From NCBI GenBank assembly GCA_045837725.1, contig JBEWZL010000276.1:434001-498000 (forward strand): a stretch of 64,000 bases of DNA. The letters run 5' to 3'. The DNA is from Vermamoeba vermiformis. Its lineage: Eukaryota; Tubulinea; Echinamoebida. Below, one piece after another: positions 44,715 through 56,700 of the stretch; positions within the stretch are counted from its first letter, which is position 1, and each line of letters starts with the position of its first letter. The translations under genes were made by a program, and so were the position numbers. The notes beneath the pieces are model-generated. The model saw only the letters and a list, made by a program, of their open reading frames with translations. It was not told the origin of the DNA and made no database searches.

Positions 44715-45868
44715 TTACACTGTTTTGCAGAGAGAAGCCTTCAATTTTTGTAACTTTTTCATGGGATTCTTCTTTTTCTTTTGTGCTTTTTGAGCAGCTG
44801 CGTCGTCTGGATTCTCATCTTGCCTAATCTCACGAGCGATAGCAAAGAACGCTTCGTCAATATTCTTTCGTGTCTTAGCACTCGTTTCTAGGCGTCAATC
44901 AGTTAATACCATCGTTAATCAACTACGAACACAAGAAATTTACCAAAAAAGGGGACGCGCCACTCTTTTGCCAGATCTTCGCCTTCTTGTGTCGAGACTT
45001 GACGGTCTGAAATGTCTAAATCGCATTTGTTACCAATAAGCACGAGCGGTACGTGGTCTACTTCTTTGACTCTACGAGTTAGAAGCGTTAGAAAAGTTTT
45101 GACAGATTGGCGACCAGATTCCTATTCAATTTCGGTTGTTCGTTGCGTGTTTGGCAATACATACTTCATAACTGTATTATAGAACTTGGTTTTGAGCTCA
45201 TCGAATGAAGTGCGATTGTTTACGGCGTAAACTAAGATAAAGCCCTTTCCGGCCCGAATGTACTGATGCAGCATTGCAGACTGGAAAATTGTTTAGTATC
45301 GTGTCCATATATTAATATTTGCATGTTATAATGAATAAACAAGCAATAGAAAGCAAATTTCTCCATTGTTCTGTCAGATTAAGACCACCAGTGTCACGCT
45401 TCACAAAAAATAGACTTACATATTCTTCTTGACCTGCTGTATCTAATATTTCCAATACACAACATTGCTCGTCGATACAGACTGTATATTTGATTAGCTT
45501 GATGCGTTAAAGAGAATTGGATGAAATATTCAGAAATCCGGCTGACTTTCGATAAAATACTAACCTTGCTTTCTGTACGAATCTTCAATCGTGGGATCGT
45601 AGCTGATGTAATAATAAAGCGGGATTAGCAATGGAATAATTTACAATTCCAAAACATAAAGATTATTGACATAGATTTAGTCTTTCATATTTCACCGTTG
45701 GCTTACCTTTCCACAAAAACGGCTGAAATAAATTGAATTGACACAGCAGACTTGCCTAAACATTAATACGTATTAATTCTCGTTGGTTTCCTCGTAAATA
45801 AGTCGAGATCGACTGGAGTGTCATTTACCAACGGCACCGCTGCCCAACATGACCACTTTGTAATCCAT
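44715..45868 (-). CDS. Ras-family small GTPase
   Basis: Seven exons on the minus strand: 45868-45829, 45755-45707, 45602-45565, 45481-45420, 45280-45165, 45071-44944 and 44887-44715; 606 bases, 201 residues. Motifs: P-loop GSGAVGKS, effector loop YDPTIEDSYRKQ, switch II DTAGQEEYSAM, NKCDL and ETSAK. The C-terminus has a Lys-rich stretch (KKKKNPMKKLQKLK) and ends CKTV, a CaaX box for prenylation, so it should sit at the plasma membrane. For exon 6 I chose the acceptor at 45072, because the upstream AG would add about 13 residues not found in Ras. The residue equal to Ras Gly13 is Ala. Effector loop and CaaX place it with Ras proper or a Ras/Rap-like subgroup. Confidence 0.93.
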
Positions 45869-46309
45869 TATTATTTATACAGCTGTTATACTATAATACT
45901 CTCGTCTTCGAAGCGCAACACAAAATAGAATGGATATTTTGACAGAATCAACCAGCGCAATTTTTCAACAGCAAAAATAGATCTAGCCCGAACAACCAAT
46001 CGAATGCTTTTTATTTTTAATTCAATTTTGCAACATCATTGCAAAGTAATTTCAAAGGGTAGGTGTCACCTGGTACCCCACGAAAGTGAATCAATCTACT
46101 CTATGCGGATGTGGTTCGGCAACTTTCGATTGTTTTTAAGGCGGATACCAGCCGTCATGTATAATATTATTAAACCTGTATTTATATTTAACATATTTAT
46201 ATTCGTATTTACATTCAATTCATAGGCTGCGCTGTGTTTCAGACTTCGCTTACTTTGCTGAGCGGGCCGATGACACTTAAATTAGAAAATCATCTTCTTC
46301 GGAGTATTA
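45869..46309. other. Spacer upstream of Ras
   Basis: 441 bases, AT-rich. No gene with support; holds the Ras promoter and the 3' end of the small TM gene. Confidence 0.45.
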
Positions 46310-46929
46310 TTAGGCCTCGAACTGCTTGTTATAATAAGGCTTGTCTGCTGCCTCGCTCACGGTCGATTCTTCTTCGGATGGGATCGGTACACGGGCATCG
46401 GCTCCCGCTGATTCCTCTGGCGGAGACGCGGGCGGAACGAATTCCTTTGCATCGATCTCAATCTTGTTCTCGTCGCGTAATTTAGGCGAATAACCAGTCG
46501 TTGGCAACTGCGGTGCTCTTGTTGGTCGAAATAGCGCCTGCTGCGGGGGATTTTCTTGTTGTCCTTCCATTTGACCGAGCGCTTGATTTCTCTGTCTTCG
46601 CATTGCACCTCGGTGTTGCTATATATATCGTAATATTAATAAAGTCCTTAGAAACAGTTTATCGGAAAGTCGGTACGGATCCTTCTTCAATTTCAAAAAA
46701 TTGATAATAATTATTAATAATGTTAACGAGTTTGATTACATACCACAGCAATAATTACAATCCATAGCAGGCCAATTAAGCCAATAATTCCGATGCCAAT
46801 GAGCTCGATCCACAAAACTGGCGTGGTCCAACTTGCAGCGGTAAATATGATAACTATCATTGCTATTGTTGCCGCTCCGACTATAGACGAGCCGATTGCT
46901 ATCTTCGCTGTATTATTCCAGCACGGCAT
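46310..46929 (-). CDS. Small two-TM protein with proline-rich cytosolic tail
   Basis: Two minus-strand exons, 46929-46744 and 46618-46310, give 164 residues in phase. MPCWNNTAKIAIGSSIVGAA starts TM1 (about residues 9-32); TM2 (WIELIGIGIIGLIGLLWIVI) ends at the exon junction, so each exon is one structural part. The second exon encodes a soluble tail that is basic at first (QHRGAMRRQRNQ), then Pro/Glu-rich (EFVPPASPPEESAG) and ends AADKPYYNKQFEA. No family recognised. The tail has possible SH3 or Tyr-based sorting motifs (KPYYNK). Its position between Ras and the F-box/TPR gene gives no clue to function. Confidence 0.7.
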
Positions 46930-47737
46930 GTTATTTACCAAAAAATATTTTAATTATTTCGCTGCTGGATGTAGCGATTTAATTTTAAAAAAATAATCGT
47001 GGTGTTAAAGATCACTTGAATTATTCACTAATGAATCTGTTTTGATTGATTTTCCAAATTATCCAAAATAAATCTGTTTTCTACGAGCTTTCATTGATAA
47101 TTTGGGCGATTAAAGCCTTTTTTAGATGACCGGTATCGATGGTTCTCGTGTGGCCTTATTAATGGTGTAATTACCATGTTTCCGGTCAATGAAACGGCAT
47201 GTTTGTCCTGATCTCCGCAACTACTATTCGCTGTGCTTATAACTCACGATAACTTCATGGTTGTTTGTATCGTGCATCACTTTAAAAGAGTGATTTATGG
47301 TTGGCTAGCCTGGTCGCAACAAACAATTAATGAGCCAATTTTTGTTTCGAAACCAGGCCAAACACCAGGGCACGCAGGAAAAAATTCAATAGCTGCAGTG
47401 CAGTGGCAAGTTTGTCACGTTTGATTGCACATCGTTGCAAATTCAACGAACACTCGTGTCTACCTAGCCAAAGAAGCTGGCAAAGAATCGGAGTTGTTAC
47501 CTTCCTCTCGCTTTGTATCGGCCTTGCGTTCTTGGGCTTGCTTGCTCTGCAACGCTCCTAAATATGACACGAGTATCTTTGTTTGAAATGTGAACCGCTC
47601 AACGAGGAGTTTTCACCCCGTATCTTCATGCTATAATTAGCCGAATAGGATCTGAAACTATCGCAACAGAAACGCGTGCCAGTGGTACCATATAATTAAC
47701 TAGAGTTACTTACATCAACTAGCGTTTATTTAACAAA
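46930..47737. other. Long spacer containing a transporter exon remnant
   Basis: 808 bases, the longest gene-free stretch. At 47501-47550 it carries a fragment nearly identical to part of the MFS transporter exon at 15660-15709. The rest shows no supported frame. Confidence 0.6.
47501..47550 (+). pseudogene. Fragment of an MFS transporter exon
   Basis: About 46 of 50 bases match 15660-15709 in exon 5 of the MFS gene. In the transporter frame it reads FLSLCIGLAFLGLLALQ and then reaches a stop (TAA at about 47558). Flanking bases no longer align clearly, so this is a relic of a second transporter copy or of an inserted fragment. Confidence 0.7.
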
Positions 47738-50167
47738 TTATTGCGCACGATCCAGGGTGGTCTCTAACTCCTTCTTGAAAGTTGACATTGAACTGTGACT
47801 CTTGTACGACAAGAATGCCTTGAGCAGGACCACCTGAGTGTCTTGATCCAGCTCGTTCTCGTTGTGATTCTATAAATAGATGCGGTTAGTATCGGTATTT
47901 GTCTGACAAACGCCAAACCTGAATACTGACCTCCATATATTTCATGAATAGTAGCAATGCGAGCGAGGGGAATGTGAGGGTGAAATAAAATGCCTAAAAA
48001 GGCGATTCAGTTACGAGAATACGGTGTACGTGTTGCAAATGTTACATACCTTAGATTTCATTGATTTCTGTGCATAACATTGATCTACAATATCCATCAT
48101 GCGTTTGATAATGTTTAGTGCGAGATTTTGTTCCTCCGCTGCAAGAAATGGGGTCAGATCTTACGTGGTAATTAACCAGTCTGGTGCAACGTACCGAATG
48201 GCATGACGAGGTTGAACGCTCGGTAAGCAAAGCCCAGCATAAAGAACTTAATGTCATCAACTGCTTCAAGTCTCACATCGGCGGGCAAGTTGTCGCGAAC
48301 TGACGCGTAGATCTGGCCTCGCTTGCTGTTTCCAATGTATTTCTACTCGAGCAGATTAGCGCACGTTATATATAACCGAGGATATATTCTTACATTGACG
48401 AGACCTCGTGCTACATCGCTGACTTCGCTCAATTTGATTACATCCGATGTGAAAACCATGTCCAAAAAGGCAGACTTTTCATCGCTCGATTGTTCCTTAG
48501 TCAACATGATGAACTTGGTGTAATCGACAGCTGAGGCAGAGATATCTCCTAATTGGAGATACAACTCTGCGCGGAACCTGCGGAAGTTCTGTTAGTCAGT
48601 GTTAGACTTAGAATGACACGTGTCATTCAGCGTACTTTGAAATTTTCCTCAGACAAGTCTTCAGTTCATTCTCTTTCTTATTCACGTCGATATATGGGTC
48701 AATGTAGCTGCTATCTTGAGGCGTCAGACCGTCATTCAACGATTTGTATTCGCCTTCCAACAACTCTGCAATAATTCTCCTGTATTTTCCCACGCGCTCC
48801 AAATCAGTGTATATTCTTCGCATGCAGGTCTCTGACTCTTCAAGAGCACGTGTAATTCGGCCCCAATAAATCATCACCGTGAACGAGGGACCTACGGCAT
48901 GCGGCTCACAATACGTGCGTTGTAAAGCGTGCGCATAATCTTCGATCGATTCTTCGTCTTTGTTCAGTCCCGAGTAACACCTGCAAATAAAATTTCCTCC
49001 ATTATTAGCGACCAGATTAAAATTGATGTTGCACGACAAACTTACCAGCCACTCAACGCGCAGATCTCGTGGAGTTGAGGATTGATGGATAATATTTTCT
49101 TGACATATTCGATGGCCGTCGCAAATTCACCAAGCTCTGCGTGCATGAGCGCAGTGTTGTAATACGAGCGAATGTGATGTGGGGCCATTGTCGAAGAAAT
49201 GACGAAGTATTTCTTGGCGTCGTCGTAGCGCTGTTGATCGAAACAGACGTATGCGAGGTTGTTGTACACGACTGCTATGCGCTTGTAATCTTTGTGATGC
49301 TCCAAAATATATTCTAACGGCAAAATTACGTCAATTTCCATCCTTTGATAATTAATGTAGTTTCATTACCATAGTCCTTAATCTCAGCGTCAATGTTCTT
49401 TTCATCTTTTTCGGTGCTAAGAGTGGAGAATATAAAGCCTTAAAAAATAAAGTTAATGTTTTGTACGTGATACAAACAAGAATTTGGTTTACCTCTGAAG
49501 TGGAAGTAACGAGGCTTCGGATGCAGTTGAATAGCTCTATCGATCTGTTCATATGATTTTTGACATTCGTTCTTGAGCCAGTGTTGTTGTGCGCGAATAA
49601 AACAGCTGTGCGCTTCATCACGTGCCGTCTGTCAAAATAAGAATCAATTTGTATTCGGAACTAATTTTGATTTTGTTTTATATGTACCTTATGTGCTTTT
49701 CTTAAGTCTAATAAACCCCGCACAATCATTTCTTTGTCTTTGAAATTAAACGCGCGTTCTTGCAATGCATCTGGATCGCCCGGAAATAGAATTAACAGGC
49801 GTCCAATCGTTGCCTAACAATCGATAAATATGTTATCATTTTATAAATTATTTTCTTACTATTGCCAAGTCGTATTCTTGTTTATCTACATTGAATAATG
49901 CTGCGTCAAAAAGTCGATCTCTCTGCACAATGGTCCATTAATATTTAATTCAATAAATACTCTAAAGATATTGATAATAAATATTATTCTAATATTTACC
50001 AGCTTTAGAATTGGCGAAGATACGACGCACTTTCGAATATTGCGTGAAACGAAAGCAGTCTGGAATAGTTCTTCCGTATTTAAATACAATAATATTTCTG
50101 AAATAATATCGAACGGCAGATTATCAAATTCAATATTTGTTTGCTTGTTCTCGGGCTCGATCTCCAT
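47738..50167 (-). CDS. F-box and TPR-repeat protein
   Basis: About twelve short exons from ATG at 50167 to TAA at 47738, roughly 600 residues; the junctions I traced are in phase. The N-terminus is a clean F-box (NLPFDIISEILLYLNTEELF, residues about 16-56). TPR-like helix pairs follow: KSYEQIDRAIQLHPKPRYFH, VYNNLAYVCFDQQRYDDAKK and YYNTALMHAELGEFATAIEY. The C-terminal 300 residues are helical and unrecognised (FRAELYLQLGDISASAVDY, LGFAYRAFNLVMPF). For one exon the working acceptor is TTGCCGTTAG at about 49320, because the earlier AG breaks frame. F-box plus TPR suggests an SCF adaptor that binds peptides through TPRs. The target is unknown. An intron carries an 18-base palindrome at 48611-48628. 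Confidence 0.82.
48611..48628. promoter_or_regulatory. GAATGACACGTGTCATTC palindrome in an F-box/TPR intron
   Basis: Perfect 18-base palindrome, an extended form of TGACACGTGTCA. It sits a few bases inside the donor side of an intron, where it could mask or expose the splice site as a hairpin or bind a factor as DNA. Confidence 0.45.
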
Positions 50168-50329
50168 CTGGCGAAAAAATTATTCTTTTCGATTGAAAAC
50201 TCCTTCAGTTGCTTGAATAACTCTAATTGATAGTTACAGCACGCATGACCAGTTGACAGATCAGTAGACAATAAGAAAAAAAACCAATTTTAAATTTTAG
50301 TTTTGAGTTGACTTTGAACGAGAAACAAC

Positions 50330-51019
50330 ATGCTAAAACACTCAGCTTTATTGATCGTGGACATGCAAAATGACTTTGTAGACCCTCACCGAGGCACACT
50401 CTATGTGAAGGGAAGCGAGCACATCGTTGGAACAATTCGCGAGCTCCGAGATGCTTTCACCAAGAATGGATGCAAAGTGCTTTACTGTGGTGATGCGCAC
50501 GATCCAGAAGACGAAGAATTCGCACAGTTTCCAGCGCATTGCGTCAAAGGCACTTGGGGACAAGCGATTGTTAGCGAATTGCGTCTATCGGAAGATGAGA
50601 TCTTAGTAGAGAAACAAAAATTTTCAGTATTTTCGGTCGATTACTTTGCTAATATGATGAAAGAATTATTTGTTGACAAAATATTCATGGTTGGAGTTGC
50701 GACTGACATTTGCGTGCGCAACTCAGCTGTTGATGCGTTGCAACATAAATTTAAAGTCACCGTAATCATCGATGCTACTAAAAGTAAGTATTTAATGTAA
50801 TGCAATATGCAATATTATTTTAAATATAATAATTTAAAAAATTTGAAAAGTTGGTAAATTTTTACGATCGGATCTTGCTCCACAATCTAATCAGTATCTT
50901 TCAAAGGTGTGGAGCCTATGTCGAAAGTCAAAGCAGATCTTGAAGCAGAGGGTATTGAAATTGCATATTCGAAGGATATTTTGGAGGAGCTGAAAAAAGA
51001 AACTAGCGTAAACTCTTAA
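50330..51019 (+). CDS. Nicotinamidase (isochorismatase family)
   Basis: Two exons, 50330-50783 and 50907-51019, give 188 residues. Motifs of nicotinamidase are present: ALLIVDMQNDFVDP with the catalytic Asp near residue 11, the metal-binding DAHDPEDEEF and PAHCV region, the catalytic Lys in VEKQKFSVF, and GVATDICVRNSAVDA with the nucleophile Cys. It converts nicotinamide to nicotinic acid, the first step of the Preiss-Handler NAD salvage route. The next gene, converging from the other strand 150 bases away, encodes the enzyme that uses its product. Here the metal-site Asp-x-His variant is DAHDP, as in single-domain eukaryotic forms. Confidence 0.9.
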
Positions 51020-51170
51020 ATATGATTGCTTGTAAAAATTAATATTAATTGTAAATAGAACAAAAATAAACTGATTTATTACATGTTGAATTGATTAATG
51101 AAAGGACGGATCGAGCAGAAAAATAAACTAGATTCCATTCAATAGTCCAATTTTGCCGAACAAAAATAAC

Positions 51171-53477
51171 TTAGCTTATCTGTTCAATAGGAGCCTCGTC
51201 GAGCCACAACTTATGGAACAAGTTATAGAGTTCAGCAGACACAGACACTTTGTACGGTGTTGGGTTCAGTTGTCGCTTGTGGTCCTCACGAATGATGTCG
51301 AATTGTTTGCGCGAGTACTCGCGAACTTCTTTCAGTGAAGGCAGAGCAACCTACGAGAGGGTGTTAGGAGCGATGGGATAATGCGTGGATGTCCTTTACC
51401 TTCTTGCCCATGTCCCAGACCAAGTGATGCAAAGGCTCCACCGAGCTGGGTGTTACCTGATGATACGTGTCAAAACGGAGAACTGTTTCGAAGCTCTAGC
51501 AATGTACTTACATAGGCTCGCTTTGATTCGTCAAAAGGATGTCTGCAGAGAATGCTCTTGTTCACTTCAGGTGCCTCGTGACCTACTTCAATCATCATGT
51601 CCAAAATTGCTTTGCCGTTTTGACCAAACAGTCTGCCAGCAAGTTAGGCTACTAGATACTTGGCTACAAAAGTAGTGCAACATACCTGAAGGCTTCTTTG
51701 CGAGCAGGAATGGTCACTTTGCTAATGCCCTCCGACAACTTAAGTCTAGCCTGGTTATTGATGGAGACAAGTTTGTACACGCAGCCCAACGCCGGTTGTG
51801 CTTGACACGTGACCAAGTGCGTGCCGATGCCAAAGATGTCAATTTCGTGCTTTTGCTGATTGAGTGAGTAGATGGTTGTTTCGCTGATATCGCTGCTGGC
51901 ACAGATTTTGATCTTGGCAAATTCGGGCTTATTGTACTCCTGCGCGATCGACGCGAAGATTCTACGAGTCTCACGTGACAAGTACGCCAAGTCGCCAGAG
52001 TCCAATCGAATGCCCACGGGCGAGTACCCGAGTTCTATTAATGCTAGCGCAACGAAACAAAAGTTCATCACACCTGATTTGAGAGTGTTATATGTGTCGA
52101 CCAGGGCTAGATAACTATGAGGGAAGGCCAGAGCATACGCTACAATGACAGTGTTAGCAGTAATACGCTAAATTTAGCGATGAAGTAACTCACCAATAAA
52201 CGCTGCGAGTTCACCTTCGTTGGGGTCAGCGTTCAGCTTGAATTTGCTCTTGTATTTCAATACGATATCAACAAAGTCGTGCTCTTTGCCATCGGTGTCA
52301 ACCTAATTCATAAGTTAGTCAATGTATCTTAATTGGAGCAATTGCTCACCAAAGTTCGATGATGCAAGTCGCGGAGTGAAGTAAATGATGACACGAAAGC
52401 ATGAGCGTGAGTGCCTTAAACGTCTGTTAGCGAGTAGAGATTAAATTAAACAGTGATGTACCTGAAATCTCGATATCAAATAGTTGGCCAGCTTTTACGT
52501 TGCTCGTCTTGTCAAATCCACCAACAAAACAGTATCGACTCGCAGAAATGCCACCGTCTATAATGCATTAGACCCATCGTATTAAATTGAGTGCTAATTA
52601 CCAGGTCCTTGTGCTCTTCTCAAGCCGAATTCAAGCAATACTTTGTCTTCGCCTGCAGCATAGCGCATCCGCGCTGCATTTGTAGCAACCAAGCTGATTA
52701 TCGATTATTAGACTTGTCCTCATGATATTATTACTGAGCAAGTACCTCGGGTAATTGACAAGATTCAAAAGTGTCGTTTCTAGAAGCTACGATTATAAAG
52801 TTAATAAAATTGGTAGCAGGATCCAGATCCTTACCTGACCAACAGCTAAGGGACCTTCAATTCGTAATAGAGGAATATTGGGGAATGTTACTGAACCTTC
52901 TTTAAGCGCGTAGACTTTCAGCTTGCTGCAGTCCACTGTTGCTAACCAATCGAAAAATCCTTTGTCCGCGTGTGGCATAACGCGTTGCAAATAAGCGATA
53001 TCTTCCGCATTGAATTTATACGTGTCGATAAATCGCAAGCACTAAATTTAGCAACGGGTCAGCTTTTGATTGCAGAAAAGTAAATAAAATTGGTTCTACG
53101 AAATATTTTCTAATTTCAGCCCAATTATTACGCTGATCAATATCGTTCATATTTGTATTTTATTGCACTTACCTCTTCTAAGCCGCAAAAAATAGTAAAT
53201 TCACCGCCAAAAGGATTTTTTCTGAAATACAAATCGAAGACAGCGTGATCCTCGTGCTTTGAATTTTTCCAATAGCCATAAGCCTACAAAAAAGTAAATT
53301 TAGTGTCCATTCGCAGGCAGATCCAGCGGCGTAGGCGGGAAAAATCAAGAGACCCGATCTCCGTCCCCCGCTAATTCTGCGGGCTGAAAATTGCATTAAT
53401 ATTCCTACCATTGTTATTTGATAAAAGTCCGTCAGCAGAGGACTCGTTAAATTATTGACTGGGCGCTGGTGATCCAT
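51171..53477 (-). CDS. Nicotinate phosphoribosyltransferase
   Basis: About twelve minus-strand exons from ATG at 53477 ([20 protein letters not shown]) to TAA at 51171, roughly 545 residues; traced junctions are in phase. Family markers: [16 protein letters not shown] at the start, [48 protein letters not shown] with the conserved His, [20 protein letters not shown] and FGIGTHLVT for the phosphate site. It makes nicotinate mononucleotide from nicotinic acid and PRPP. It is convergent with the nicotinamidase gene. First intron (about 117 bases) is longer than most. Length fits the eukaryotic NAPRT form. Confidence 0.94.
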
Positions 53478-53718
53478 CTGAAAGTCTCGTGATATCGTAC
53501 AAAAAAATATTTAGCTACGCAATAACGAGACTAAGAGTACTATAATAATAACCAATTCTTAGCTTCGTGGTATTACGTTCGGTGTGCAGTTGGAAAAAAA
53601 GCCTGCCAAAACTTCTTGGCTTACGTCAAACAAATGTTTTTGTTCTTGTTGTACATTCTAAACAATAGACCTTACACTGATTTGGATTGCACGATACTCT
53701 TAAGTGAACCTATTGCAG

Positions 53719-56700
53719 ATGGGCTTATCGCAATCATTCGTCAACTTGGTTCGCGAACAGAATGAAGATTATATAATATCTTTAATCGAGCAAAAGAAAG
53801 TCGATATTTTTGCACGAGATGATGAAGAACGCACTGCTTTACATTGGGCATCTGCTGAAGGTAAAAACCAATTTTCCGTTTTTCTTGATCTAATTTTAAT
53901 TGAATTGTCTATCACGTAAAATTATTGTATTCCCTTAATTGCAGTTAATAATACGTAATTTCTTATTTTTTCTAATTTTTACTACGTCGACAGGCAAGAA
54001 AAAAATAGCTTCTGTCTTAATTGACCAGGGAGTGCCAGTCAACTCGGTTGATAAGCATAAATATACGCCATTACACACAGCAGTATTTCGCAACCAAGAA
54101 GAGTCCGCAAAGCTGTTGATCCAAAAAGGAATTGATATCAACCTTCAGGACGAAGCAGGCATGACGGCACTTCATTGGGTAAGAAACTAATTTATATGAG
54201 CCTAATAAGCGACTAACATATTTTTAGGCCGTTTACGAGCACAATTACAGCTGCATGCAATTACTGCTTCGCAAAGGAGCGCGACTCGATATCAAGAATG
54301 AGAAGGGTCAAACCGTGTGGGACATTGCTCGTGGTTTGAAAAAAGCGCACAGAAATCGCGTGTTAGAGGCACTGCAAGCAAGCTCCTCAGTCAATGAACA
54401 AGGTAAGATCTGCCTCAAGTGGTTCATGAACAGGGAGTACTAATTTCATTAATGTTACTAAGGCTCAACAATGCTGTCTAACTGGAGTTCATTGACTACA
54501 AAAGAGATCTATTTGTCGAGTCTGTGTCAGTTGTGGGGTGCCATCAAGTTCATTCACCCGTACGTCGCATATCGCGATGACGTTGACTGGGATCTGGCTC
54601 TCGTTGAAACTCTCCCAAAAGTACGCATATTAAACATAATATCTAGCGACTAACACGCTCTAGATTCTTAATAACACCAACTTGAGTCCACAAGACTTCA
54701 AAGTGGTTATTGTCGACATGTTGAAGAGACTGAAAGATCCGAACACAATCGTCGCGAATCTCGAGCCCTCCGTTCAAAGGCTCGTGCAAACACCAAAGCC
54801 AAGCAAGAAACAACTTACAGCAGAGCAAACACCAACGAAGGCTGACAACCAATCAGCAGAGCCATTAGTCTCGTCAGCTGATCGCTCCAGCCCTATTATT
54901 CCTCGTGCCAATAAGACAGCACGACAAGAATCAACAATCCCCACTGATGGAAATGACTCTACTTCTAGCGAGCCTACCACAACACCTGCCACACCCGAAC
55001 CATCACGGAGACCAACTAGTCAACCTTATGTGGCAGTCATGTCTGACAACACAGGTGTCATCGTGACCACGGATTACAATCAATTCAATGACCCGCAGCG
55101 GTACAACGCGTTGTTACAGTCTATGTACACAGCCTTGAACAACTGCACGAGCGTTATTTTTGACGTGAGATGTCGCTCAGCTGAGCCATTGAAGAGTTCC
55201 AGCGCCCTGGCATTGTCGATTATGTACTACGAAGCCTTCAAGTTGTTTTTGACTGAGGACTTGTTCTTGCCTACCTACCGCCACAGAACATTCCACGGAT
55301 ATCCCGAGCACCGCAGAGGTACGATGACTAGTATGTATGCAATATCTCATATATCCGCAGGTTACTCGCACATGTTCCATCACGGCTTCATGATCACTGA
55401 CTGCGAGGTGTTGAGACCCGACGCGACCCAACGACTACAATTCGTTCAAAGTTTGCAAACCCCTGCCACACCAGTTAAGACAGGCAGTGCGAGTACTCCA
55501 GGCACTCCGTTAGCCACTTCTGGCTCAAATCCTAACTTGCTCGCATCGACTGAAGCACCCACGACACCAATGACCCCAGACAGACGGCAAGTCAACATTG
55601 GCACTCCAAAGACTCAGCGCAACACTCCCGCGGCTACACCGACCAAACCATTGCTCCCAGCTGGTCCTCAACTGCCATCGCTCAACAAATCACTTGTGTT
55701 TATTATCGATCAAGAAACACCGCAAGGAATCGTCGACATCGCTCTCGCACTCAAAGCTCAATACAAAGCTGGCATCGTGTATCAGGTATGTGGTTTGTTT
55801 TCATTTCGTATGATCGTTGTATGTAACTAGAGCTCTTCGCAGGCTGTGCCTGATGACTGTTACATCGACGAAGTGACCTCAGAGATGTATTTGCACGAGC
55901 CTGGCATTGCCATCTCTGTGATTAACTTGCCTCCTAGCTTGAAGGTGTTTGTTCGGCAAAACGAAAAAGTCAACCCTGACGGCACGATCGGCCTGAGACC
56001 CGACGTAGTTATCAAGCAGGAAAAACGTCCGTACCACGACAAAGACGATGCTAACGATGCCGCGTTGGCCGAAGCACTAAAGCTAGCTATTGAAAAGACA
56101 ACCAAAGATAATATCCCGGGTCCAACTGGAGGTACGTGTTATAATAATGTCAGTAACGTAGGAAAAAACACTGATGACACTTATTTTCCGCAGCGGTAGC
56201 GGCAATATTCCCAAAGCGAAAGCTTGACGAGGAATACAAAACAATGTTGTTCCCTAATGTAGAATATCGCTACCTGGCTTTGTTCAAGCTATGGAACATC
56301 GTTCATTACTTCTACCCGTACAAAGATCTGCTCGAGAAGCCATGGGATCAAGTGCTGGTCGAATCAATGCCCAAGTAAGTCTTAATATTGTTGCGCAATA
56401 TCTTGCGTATCTTGCGAATACTCCGCACTTCATTGACTTTTAGACCTTCACAGAGTTTCTAACTGTTGCTGTTTTTGACAGGTTTGAGGCGTGTACGACA
56501 CCGCTTGACTACGCCTTAGCGATCACTGAAGTAGTTAATAATATGCACGATACGCATGCCTATGTGCGTAACAGCGTATTATCTACTTTCACTGGCACGC
56601 ACGTACCGCCCGTCAAGCTGCGCACGATTGGCAATCAGACTGTCGTTGTGCAAGTCGAGCAATTGGGCCTCAATGATGAGCCTAAAGAAATGCAAGTGTG

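Noticed and set aside
45072-45121. Earlier acceptor giving a 13-residue insert in the Ras protein
   Set aside because: The insert does not fit Ras, and its donor would be weak (GTATTG). The downstream acceptor pairs with GTATGT and restores normal Ras length.
49290-49341. Earlier acceptor (CAAAG) for the sixth exon of the F-box/TPR gene
   Set aside because: It puts the exon out of phase and hits a stop; the next AG (GTTAG) keeps phase and gives the TPR sequence.
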